A stretch of DNA of 18,933 bases from Gemmatimonadota bacterium. GTDB lineage: Bacteria; Gemmatimonadota; Gemmatimonadetes; Gemmatimonadales; GWC2-71-9. The stretch spans positions 1 to 18,933 of the forward strand of contig JAGGAG010000036.1 of the NCBI GenBank assembly GCA_017889745.1. The letters are read 5' to 3'. This document shows positions 13,386-18,933 of this stretch, in pieces; positions within the stretch are counted from its first letter, which is position 1, and the number at the start of each line of letters is the position of its first letter. Under the pieces are notes generated by a model. It was given only the letters and a program-made list of their open reading frames with translations. It was not told the DNA's origin and did no database searches. Made by a program: the position numbers and the translations under genes.

Positions 13386-14518
13386 TCGTCGCCGCACCGC
13401 GAACGAGCCCACGCTCGTACCGGGTAGTCCCGGTGAACGATGCCGTCGGGGAGCGTCACTTCCGCGCCGCGGGCGCGGCCGTCTATCGGCACGACGCGAA
13501 CTGGGTGCCGCCGCTTCCCGGCGAGGAGCGCCAGACGTTCGACCGGCGCCGTAACCCGCAGCTCCAGGGCGTTGGGGCGAGACGGTGGACCCTGCTCGAG
13601 CGCGGCGTCCCCGTCGGGCGCGTGGCCGCCTTCGCCCCGGCGCACCGTCCCGGCGTCGGCTATGTCGGGTTCTTCGAGTGTCCCGACGACCCTCATGCGG
13701 CGCGTGCGCTGCTCGATGCCGCCGAGATGTGGCTCCGGGCCGAGCAGCGACTCGAATGCTACGGCCCGATCGCGGTGACGCCACGCGAGCGGATTGGCTT
13801 GCTCGTGGACGGCTTCGACCGCCCGCCCATGCTGTTCACCCCCTACAACCCGCCCTACTACGCCGCGCTGCTCGAGGCCGCTGGGTGGGCCCCGCATCTC
13901 TATCTGCGGGCCTACGGGTGGGACCCCGGCTGTGCCGAGCCCCGGCTCAACCGCGTCGCCGAACGCGCGGCCGCCCGCTCCGGCATTCGGGTCCGCCCGC
14001 TGCGGCTGGACCAGCTCCGGAACGAGACGCGCGTCGTCGCGAGCCTGATCAACGAGACGCTGGCCGGAGCCTGGCACTTCGACCCGATCGGGGAACAGGA
14101 GAGCGACGAGATGGCCCGGCTGCTCCGCCCCATTCTCGATCCGTCGATCGCCCTCCTGGCCGAGGACGGCGGCGGGCCCTGCGGCGTGGCACTCGGCGTG
14201 CCCGACGTGAACTGGTTGTGGCGTCGCGCAGGCGGCCGGCTATGGCCCCTCGGCTGGGTCCGCGCGCTGCGCTGGCGCCACCACATCCCGCAGGTCCGGT
14301 GCATGGCGCTGGGGCTCGCCACGCGCGTTCGGGGAAGCGGGCTCGCGGTGCGCCTCATTGACCAGCTGCATCGTGCCGGACTCGAGCGCGGCTTCGCCTG
14401 CGGTGAGCTGTCCCAGGTGTACGAGGACAACGAGGGCATGCGCCGCATCCTGGACCGCATGCACTTTCCCGTCGTGCGCCGCTACGCCGTCTTTGCCCGT
14501 TGGCTGGAGGCTGCATGA
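13382..14518 (+). CDS. YghO-like GNAT-fold N-acyltransferase
   Basis: ATG 13382 overlaps the upstream stop by 4 bp; the product is 378 residues. The N-terminal half has VYRHDANWVPPLPGEERQTF and the family hallmark YGPIAVTPRERIGLLVDGFD followed by RPPMLFTPYNPPYYAALLEAAGW. The C-terminal half is a GNAT domain with motif A (MALGLATRVRGSGLAVRLI, acyl-CoA pyrophosphate loop RVRGSG) and YEDNEGMRRILDRMHF. This is the layout of E. coli YghO and relatives; some GNAT proteins of this kind are linked to bacterial ceramide N-acylation (from memory, not checked). With the PAP2 gene beside it, a lipid acyl-transfer role is plausible. Confidence 0.82.
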   Translation: MIVAAPRTSPRSYRVVPVNDAVGERHFRAAGAAVYRHDANWVPPLPGEERQTFDRRRNPQLQGVGARRWTLLERGVPVGRVAAFAPAHRPGVGYVGFFECPDDPHAARALLDAAEMWLRAEQRLECYGPIAVTPRERIGLLVDGFDRPPMLFTPYNPPYYAALLEAAGWAPHLYLRAYGWDPGCAEPRLNRVAERAAARSGIRVRPLRLDQLRNETRVVASLINETLAGAWHFDPIGEQESDEMARLLRPILDPSIALLAEDGGGPCGVALGVPDVNWLWRRAGGRLWPLGWVRALRWRHHIPQVRCMALGLATRVRGSGLAVRLIDQLHRAGLERGFACGELSQVYEDNEGMRRILDRMHFPVVRRYAVFARWLEAA

Positions 14519-15186
14519 CGCACACGGAGAAGGTGCACGTCGTCTTCGGCATCCTTGGCGCGGTCGCTGGCGCCCTCGCGCTCGTGCATGCGTTCCGCCC
14601 GGCGAGCCGTGCGCGGTTCGTCTGGCCCCTCATCGCGATCCTCATCGGTTTCTGCCTCTTCATTCCCGTCGAGGCGCAGACGCGCACCTACCAGGAGGTC
14701 GGCTGGTGGGACACGATCCTGAGCGTCGTTCCCGAGAGCCCGCGCTACTGGTTCGACAACTGGTTCGCCAAGCTGGCGTCGTGGCATGTGCTGCAGCACA
14801 AGGCGGCCGGGCTGATGATCATGGTGGTGGGTGTCGTGGAATTTCTGCGCGCGCGCGGCCGCCTGGCCACGTCGGGGTGGCGGTTCGCGCTGCCCGTCCT
14901 CCTCGTGCTGATCGGGCTGGCGTTCGGCATCCACGGCGGCACGGCGGTGCACCTGCCTCACCCGACCGAGAAGCTGCACCACCGGATCTTCGGCGTTGCG
15001 TTCGTCCTGGCGGGACTGGTGCAGGCCCTCGTCGAGATGGGGCGGCTCCGGGGCGCATGGCGTGGAGCGTGGGCGCTTCTGGTCATGCTGGTCGGACTCG
15101 ACATCGCGTTCTTCTACCGGATCAACCCAGGCGAGTTTCAACCCGGGGAGCACCATCATGCAAGCGCTGGTTCTGGGATGCGGTGA
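14515..15186 (+). CDS. Six-helix His-rich membrane protein of unknown function
   Basis: ATG 14515 overlaps the upstream stop (ATGA); the product is 223 residues. Six hydrophobic helices can be drawn: VHVVFGILGAVAGALALVHAF, FVWPLIAILIGFCLFIPV, LQHKAAGLMIMVVGVVEFL, FALPVLLVLIGLAFGIHGG, IFGVAFVLAGLVQALVEM and WALLVMLVGLDIAFFYRI. Histidines cluster at helix ends: SWHVLQH, GIHGGTAVHLPHPTEKLHH and the C-terminal GEHHHAS. That could mean metal or haem ligation, as in CopD- or cytochrome-b-like proteins, but I cannot assign a family. It overlaps the next gene by 29 bp, so the two are translated from the same message. Confidence 0.75.
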   Translation: MTHTEKVHVVFGILGAVAGALALVHAFRPASRARFVWPLIAILIGFCLFIPVEAQTRTYQEVGWWDTILSVVPESPRYWFDNWFAKLASWHVLQHKAAGLMIMVVGVVEFLRARGRLATSGWRFALPVLLVLIGLAFGIHGGTAVHLPHPTEKLHHRIFGVAFVLAGLVQALVEMGRLRGAWRGAWALLVMLVGLDIAFFYRINPGEFQPGEHHHASAGSGMR

Positions 15187-16321
15187 AATGGCGCGGCCGG
15201 CGATCGAGGACCTCGTCAGTCACGGGGTCTTCAATCGGCTGACCGTCGCGAGCCGGCATCCCGAGCGTGCCGATGATTTTCTCGCCACCCTCCCGCCGCA
15301 CCGGGTACGGCTCCGGACGGCGGCGGTGGACGTGCTCGACCACCAGGCGCTGGTGCAGCTCATGCGGGGCCACGATGTCGTATGCAACATGGCGGGCCCC
15401 AACTACCAGAACGCGGTGGCCATTGCCCGGGCGGCCATCGGTGCGGGCGTGTCCATGGTGGACATATCGGACGACTGGGCGGCGACGCTCGATCTGCTCG
15501 CTCTCCACGCCGACGCCGAGCGGGCGGGGATCACCATCGTGGTGGGCCTTGGGGCCAGTCCCGGCATCACCAACGTGCTCGCCCGCTACGGGGCCGACCA
15601 GCTCGACCGGGTCGAGGAAGTGCGCACGTCCTGGATCATGCGCGCCTCCGACATGGGCGGCCTCGCCCTCAGCAAGCACCTCCTCTACAACAACGCCCAC
15701 CGCGCCTTCGTCTTCGAGGAGGGCGCCATGCGCGAGGTGCGCCCCTTCGTCGATGGCAAGGAGACGATCGAATACCCGGTCCTCGGTCCGGTGGAAGTCA
15801 TGCACATCGGCCATCCGGAGCCATTCACGCTCTCGCGATGTATCGCGGGGATCCAGTATGCCGATGACAAGGCGACCTTCCTGCCGGTCGAGGTCAACGA
15901 CATGATTGTCGAACTCGGCCGCGTGGCGCGCTCCGGGCGTCCGGTGATGGTCGATGGGCAGGCCGTGGACCCGATGTCGTTCGCCGCGAACTACCTGCAC
16001 CAGGCGTGCGCGAGGATGACCGGCGTGCCCCAGACGGGTGCGCTCCGGACGGAAGTGCGCGGTGAGCGTGACGGCCGGCCTGTGCGCCTCGTCTACGCCG
16101 CCGCTGGACGCATCACCATCGGTACCGGGATCCCCGCGTCGATCGGCGCGATGATGCTCGTCATCGGGAAGGTCGGCAAGCGGGGAGTCTGGCCACCCGA
16201 GGCCTGCATCGAGCCCGAGTGGTTCCTGTCGGCGATCGAACAGCGGAAGCTTGGCGAGATCGACGAGCAGGTACTCGACTGGGACCGTGAGGAGAGCCGG
16301 GCGGAGACAATGCCCGCGTAG
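15158..16321 (+). CDS. Saccharopine-dehydrogenase-like NAD(P)-dependent oxidoreductase
   Basis: From ATG 15158 (GGGGAG at 15144-15149) the product is 387 residues. The N-terminal Rossmann fold is clear: MQALVLGCGEMARPAIEDL (GxGxxxxP), VASRHPERA after the second strand, and DVVCNMAGPNYQNAVAIARA. Then VSMVDISDDW and VVGLGASPGITNVLARYG are typical of the saccharopine dehydrogenase / Lys9-like family, including its carboxynorspermidine and spermidine relatives. The C-terminal half (MGGLALSKHLLYNN, VEVMHIGHPEPFTLSR) is the substrate-binding lobe. The substrate is unknown; enzyme activity with NAD(P)H is expected. Last gene of the unit starting at 12747; the neighbours do not suggest lysine metabolism. 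Confidence 0.85.
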   Translation: MQALVLGCGEMARPAIEDLVSHGVFNRLTVASRHPERADDFLATLPPHRVRLRTAAVDVLDHQALVQLMRGHDVVCNMAGPNYQNAVAIARAAIGAGVSMVDISDDWAATLDLLALHADAERAGITIVVGLGASPGITNVLARYGADQLDRVEEVRTSWIMRASDMGGLALSKHLLYNNAHRAFVFEEGAMREVRPFVDGKETIEYPVLGPVEVMHIGHPEPFTLSRCIAGIQYADDKATFLPVEVNDMIVELGRVARSGRPVMVDGQAVDPMSFAANYLHQACARMTGVPQTGALRTEVRGERDGRPVRLVYAAAGRITIGTGIPASIGAMMLVIGKVGKRGVWPPEACIEPEWFLSAIEQRKLGEIDEQVLDWDREESRAETMPA

Positions 16322-16343
16322 GCCTCATGCAGCCCCATGGCCT
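16320..16343. terminator. Hairpin between convergent genes, possible bidirectional terminator
   Basis: AGGCC-T-CATG (16320-16329) pairs with CATGGCCT (16336-16343) with one bulged base and loop CAGCCC. It lies between the stop codons of convergent genes (16321 and 16347). There is no T tract, so it is a weak terminator candidate. Confidence 0.35.
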
Positions 16344-16346
16344 CCG

Positions 16347-16760
16347 CTACTGGGCTCTCAGCACGAACGTCCCCGTGTAACTGCCGATACAGTCGGTCGA
16401 CTGGTATTGCCCGGTTACGGTCTGCCCGTCGGCCGACAGGTTGGCCGTCGCGCTCGCGCTGCCGACGCATCCGTCGGTGTACGTGAACGTCGCCGTCATG
16501 TGCCTGCCCGAGATGATGCCCGACACATTCGCCGTGCGACCGGCATTGGTCGTAAGCGTGCCCGTGATGCTGCTGCCCGTTTGGCTGACCACCAGCGTCC
16601 CCACATAGGTGACGCCGGGTTGCAGGCTCACGGTGTAGTCGCCGACCCAGGTGCCGGTGTAGTTCGCCGGCGTGGTCGGTGCGCTGCCGCCATCGCCGCA
16701 CGCGGGGAGCACCGCGAGCGCCGCGGCGAGGCATATGGCGGGAAGGACGAGGCGGGACAT
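16347..16760 (-). CDS. Lipoprotein with beta-sandwich-like repeats
   Basis: The start at 16760 is fixed by a perfect GGAGGTGA (16764-16771, minus strand) and a lipoprotein signal (MSRLVLPAIC, hydrophobic stretch, LPAC with Cys21). The product is 137 residues. The mature domain, YTGTWVGDYTVSLQPGVTYV then GTLVVSQTGSSITGTLTT, then VSGIISGRHMTATFTYTDG, reads as an antiparallel beta barrel or sandwich with Gly-Thr turns, the kind often found in small outer-surface proteins of this group. Two Cys (DGCVGS, TDCIGS) may form a disulfide. No enzyme motif is seen; function is unknown. Longer readings upstream of 16760 lack signal-like sequence. Confidence 0.82.
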   Translation of the reverse strand: MSRLVLPAICLAAALAVLPACGDGGSAPTTPANYTGTWVGDYTVSLQPGVTYVGTLVVSQTGSSITGTLTTNAGRTANVSGIISGRHMTATFTYTDGCVGSASATANLSADGQTVTGQYQSTDCIGSYTGTFVLRAQ

Positions 16761-16900
16761 GGTCACCTCCGGATGAGGAAGGCGCGGATGCCGGCGAGTG
16801 AGTTGTCCATCCGTGTGCTGCTGTCGGCGGCGAAGGAGTTGAGGCCTTCCGGCTTGCACCCAGTATGGAGTGCGCCGCATGAAGGGGCCGGGAATGGTGC

Positions 16901-16925
16901 GTGAACCGTCTCATCCCCGGTTCAC
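16901..16925. repeat. 8-bp perfect inverted repeat downstream of the hydrolase gene
   Basis: GTGAACCG (16901-16908) and CGGTTCAC (16918-16925) form a perfect 8-bp stem with a 9-base loop. It sits 36 bp past the end of the alpha/beta hydrolase gene in its reading direction and 140 bp upstream of the lipoprotein start at 16760. It could be a terminator or a protein-binding site. No T run follows on either strand. Confidence 0.5.
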
Positions 16926-16960
16926 CATGAGGCAGGAAGTCCGGCGCCCTCTGATTCGGG

Positions 16961-17899
16961 TTACGATCCCCGCAGGAACGCCATCACGGCCGGCGCCACG
17001 ATGCCCGGCTGGTCGGCGTGCGACATGTGCCCGGCCGAATCGACTGCGACCAGTGTTCCTCGCGGCAGGGCGCTCATCACCCCTTCGCTTTCGTTGAACG
17101 GCGCTACCGGATCCTGCCGCCCCCAGATAACGAGCACCGGACGCGGGTTTGACCCCACGCGGCGGAGCTGATCCATCTGGTCTGGCGCAGCGGCAATCGC
17201 CGCGCGCGTCCGCCGCCACGCCTCCCGCGTCCCCTTGAACTGCTGCTGCACCCGGTAGCGCGCCACGTAGTCCGGATGACGCTCCGGATACAGGAAGTCG
17301 TAGAGCTGTCCCTCCGCCATCTCGTTCGATCCGCCCCGCAGCACCATGTAATAGTCCCACGCCGCCCGAGAGCGCTCCCGCGGAGGCAGCTGCCGCCCGT
17401 TGTTGAACACCGGATCCAGGTACACGATCGCGCGTACCCGGTCGGGATGGGCATCGGCGAAGCTCGTCACCATCGCCGCGCCGTACGACACGCCCGCGAG
17501 CACCACCGGCGCCCTGATGCCGAGCGAGTCCAGCAGCTCCGCCATCTGCCGCACGAACAGGTCCTGGTCGTAGACGGTATCCAGGCGGTCCGACCATCCC
17601 CGGCCGTAGAAGTCGAACCGGACCACCCGGTACCCCGAGTCGGCGAGTTGCTGGAATAGTGGATCGGAAATGAAGCCCGGCACCGAGAACGCCGACGCGA
17701 AGAGCACCACCGGCCCTGCGCTGGGCCCCGCGAGTTCGTAGTGCGTGACGCCGTCGGCCAGGTGAACGAACCGCCCCGGCGCCTGGGACCGCGCCGCGTC
17801 ATCGAGCGTCCTGCGCTCCGGGTCCTTGACCCGGTAGGTGGCCAGCACACCGGCGCTTCCCAGCGTCGCAGCTATCACGAACCAGCGGATCAGTCGCAT
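16961..17899 (-). CDS. Membrane-anchored alpha/beta hydrolase
   Basis: This 312-residue protein has an N-terminal hydrophobic helix (RWFVIAATLGSAGVLATY) that could be a signal anchor. The hydrolase fold follows: VVLFASAFSVPGF (oxyanion region), RVVRFDFYGRGWSD, nucleophile elbow GVSYGA with S138, and acid WGRQDPVAP with D263, then the catalytic His291 in SAGHMSHAD. The set matches the classic Ser-Asp-His triad of haloperoxidase/esterase-like members, with a cap of about 100 residues (ARYRVQQQFKGTREAWRR). It hydrolyses an unknown ester or amide, probably outside the cytoplasm. The lipoprotein at 16760 follows downstream on the same strand. Confidence 0.9.
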   Translation of the reverse strand: MRLIRWFVIAATLGSAGVLATYRVKDPERRTLDDAARSQAPGRFVHLADGVTHYELAGPSAGPVVLFASAFSVPGFISDPLFQQLADSGYRVVRFDFYGRGWSDRLDTVYDQDLFVRQMAELLDSLGIRAPVVLAGVSYGAAMVTSFADAHPDRVRAIVYLDPVFNNGRQLPPRERSRAAWDYYMVLRGGSNEMAEGQLYDFLYPERHPDYVARYRVQQQFKGTREAWRRTRAAIAAAPDQMDQLRRVGSNPRPVLVIWGRQDPVAPFNESEGVMSALPRGTLVAVDSAGHMSHADQPGIVAPAVMAFLRGS

Positions 17900-18089
17900 G
17901 GCCTCAGGACCCTGTGGGCAAGGGGAGGGGTAGCTCGGAACATACAGCCCACAGACCCACGATCACGACGGCGGACCCCCGCGGAGTTCCACTCATGACC
18001 TCAGCACCTCCGGCACGGAGTCTCATCCTCCTCTCATCCTCCCTTAAGCAGCGCTGTGACATCATGGAGTCCGTATACCGGAGTTCATC

Positions 18090-18530
18090 ATGTCACCCTT
18101 CATGCAAGTAGTCCGAGCTCGCAGGTCGGTTATCTCCTGCCTGTTCGCCCTCGTCTATCTCCCGGCGTGCACCTCGTGGCAGGTAGGCACTCCAACCCCG
18201 GCGCAATTCGTCCAACGCGAGCATCCGGCGACTGTGCGCGTCACGCGCACCGACGGGAGAAAGGTCGTCCTCGATTCCCCTGCAGTCCGGGGGGACAGCC
18301 TGGTGGGCCGCCTGGCCGACGATAGCGTGCGGGTATCGGCCATGGCGTTGAGCGAGGTATCGAGCGTGGCGGTCAGGAAGACGTCAGCGGGGAAGACGGT
18401 GCTCCTGACGGCAGGCATCGCGCCGCCCGGCTGTGTCCGCCCTGCTGTGCCTGTTGTACGTCACGGCTTGCCATACGTGGCAGGCAGGTATGCCCACGCC
18501 GGCTCAGTTCGTCGAGCGCGAGCATCCTGA
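18090..18530 (+). pseudogene. Small lipoprotein, tandem paralog 1, C-terminus lost at the junction
   Basis: GGAG (18078-18081) precedes ATG 18090 (Met5 at 18102 also possible). A lipobox gives Cys27 (LPAC). The mature part runs TSWQVGTPTPAQFVQREHP, VRVTRTDG, SPAVRGDSLVGRL and GKTVLLTAGI, matching the neighbouring copy at 18433. After that, about residue 108, the reading enters the start of the second copy in another frame and gives a nonsense tail. The C-terminal hydrophobic helix seen in copy 2 (GIVIVVVGVGLYAAW) is therefore missing. It is most likely a truncated member of a small lipoprotein family whose function is unknown; the product may still be made. Confidence 0.6.
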
Positions 18531-18795
18531 TCGCGTCCGCGTTACCCGCTCCGATGGTAGCATGATGAGCCTGGAATCCCCGGCAGTTCGCGGGGACAGC
18601 CTCGTAGGCCGGATTGGCGGCCGGGGCGACGGCGCGCAGGTGACCAGCATGGCGCTGCGCGATGTGACGAGCGTGGAGGTGAGGAAGAACGCGACGGCGA
18701 AGACGGTGCTCCTCACTTCGGGCATCGTCATCGTCGTCGTTGGCGTGGGGCTGTACGCGGCGTGGGAGATCTCCTGCACGTACGGGGAGTGCTGA
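18433..18795 (+). CDS. Small lipoprotein, tandem paralog 2, with C-terminal helix
   Basis: The frame begins at GTG 18433, with no clear ribosome binding site. The predicted start (MSALLCLLYVTAC, Cys13) lacks the basic N-region present in copy 1, so the 5' end of this copy seems lost. The remaining 120 residues match copy 1: TWQAGMPTPAQFVEREHP, VRVTRSDG, SPAVRGDSLVGRI, TSVEVRK and KTVLLTSGI. It continues with a C-terminal hydrophobic helix (GIVIVVVGVGLYAAWEI). The frame is +1 relative to copy 1, so translation would need reinitiation. The 'SPAVRGDSLVG' core suggests a small beta domain; function is unknown. Confidence 0.65.
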   Translation: MSALLCLLYVTACHTWQAGMPTPAQFVEREHPDRVRVTRSDGSMMSLESPAVRGDSLVGRIGGRGDGAQVTSMALRDVTSVEVRKNATAKTVLLTSGIVIVVVGVGLYAAWEISCTYGEC

Positions 18796-18856
18796 GGGTC
18801 TTCCGGGCGGCGCCTTGAGCGTGATTACGCGAAACTTATGGCTGGCTTAAAGATCT

Positions 18857-18886
18857 TTTCACGCTTGGCCGGCGAAAGTGTAGATT
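18857..18886 (+). promoter_or_regulatory. Probable promoter firing off the right edge
   Basis: TTTCAC (18857-18862), an 18-bp spacer, then TAGATT (18881-18886). A 10-bp palindrome AAAGATCTTT (18849-18858) overlaps the start of the -35 region. The A/T-rich pocket contrasts with its surroundings. Downstream, CAGGG (18894-18898) can pair with CCCTG (18911-18915) in the leader. The gene it serves lies beyond base 18933. Confidence 0.5.
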
Positions 18887-18933
18887 GTCGCATCAGGGGC
18901 GCACGGTCCGCCCTGGATGCCCGCTTCACCATT

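Noticed and set aside
12387..13784. Minus-strand frame across the second kinase and PAP2 genes
   Set aside because: Arg/His-rich shadow translation; the plus strand carries clear kinase and PAP2 motifs.
18000..18060. Repeated TCTCATCCTCC-like bases as a small direct repeat array
   Set aside because: Only two short imperfect units; no sign of an array or regulatory role.

Overview
This is a visibly GC-rich chromosomal window with short intergenic gaps, overlapping ATGA/GTGA stop-start junctions, many small lipoproteins and two Ser/Thr kinases of the N-terminal catalytic type. One kinase carries a TolB/FlgO-like domain and TPR repeats. That mix, with small repeated lipoproteins and a PDZ-bearing retropepsin-like protein, suggests a member of the Gemmatimonadota (inference from style; there is no rRNA or marker gene). 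No tRNA, rRNA, CRISPR array, transposase or phage gene was seen.

Layout. (1) 1-3275: a short interspersed inverted-repeat element at the left edge; a secreted protein of unknown family on the minus strand; a perfect 70-bp tandem duplication spanning the two divergent start codons; then, on the plus strand, an NTF2/SnoaL-like protein, an HsmA (TIGR03987) membrane protein and an aspartyl-protease/PDZ protein, followed by a second copy of the repeat element. (2) 3286-5213: a good sigma-70-like promoter, an Ig-like/cupredoxin lipoprotein, a 343-bp gap with a row of strong hairpins, a small lipoprotein and a second cupredoxin translationally coupled to it. (3) 5279-12621: a Ser/Thr kinase with a TPR tail, then a complete TrpXYZ-type ABC importer (binding protein, permease, ATPase) with a STAS-domain fusion protein between its genes, closed by a second Ser/Thr kinase. 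(4) 12644-16321: a palindromic operator-like site and promoter, then four tightly coupled genes: PAP2-type membrane phosphatase/transferase, YghO-like GNAT acyltransferase, six-helix His-rich membrane protein, and saccharopine-dehydrogenase-like oxidoreductase. (5) 16347-17899, minus strand: a lipoprotein and a membrane-anchored alpha/beta hydrolase. (6) 18090-18795: two tandem paralogous lipoprotein genes fused at a truncated junction, then a promoter firing out of the window.

How the genes may work together. The clearest candidate system is region 3: two paralogous kinases with matching numbering (K48, D141, D158 in both) bracket an ABC importer that carries a STAS protein. STAS domains are classic targets of serine phosphorylation, so kinase control of uptake is plausible but unproven. 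Region 4 looks like one operon for lipid or envelope chemistry. Region 2 places two copper-site proteins around a structured leader. Functions are from motifs read by eye; no database search was run.
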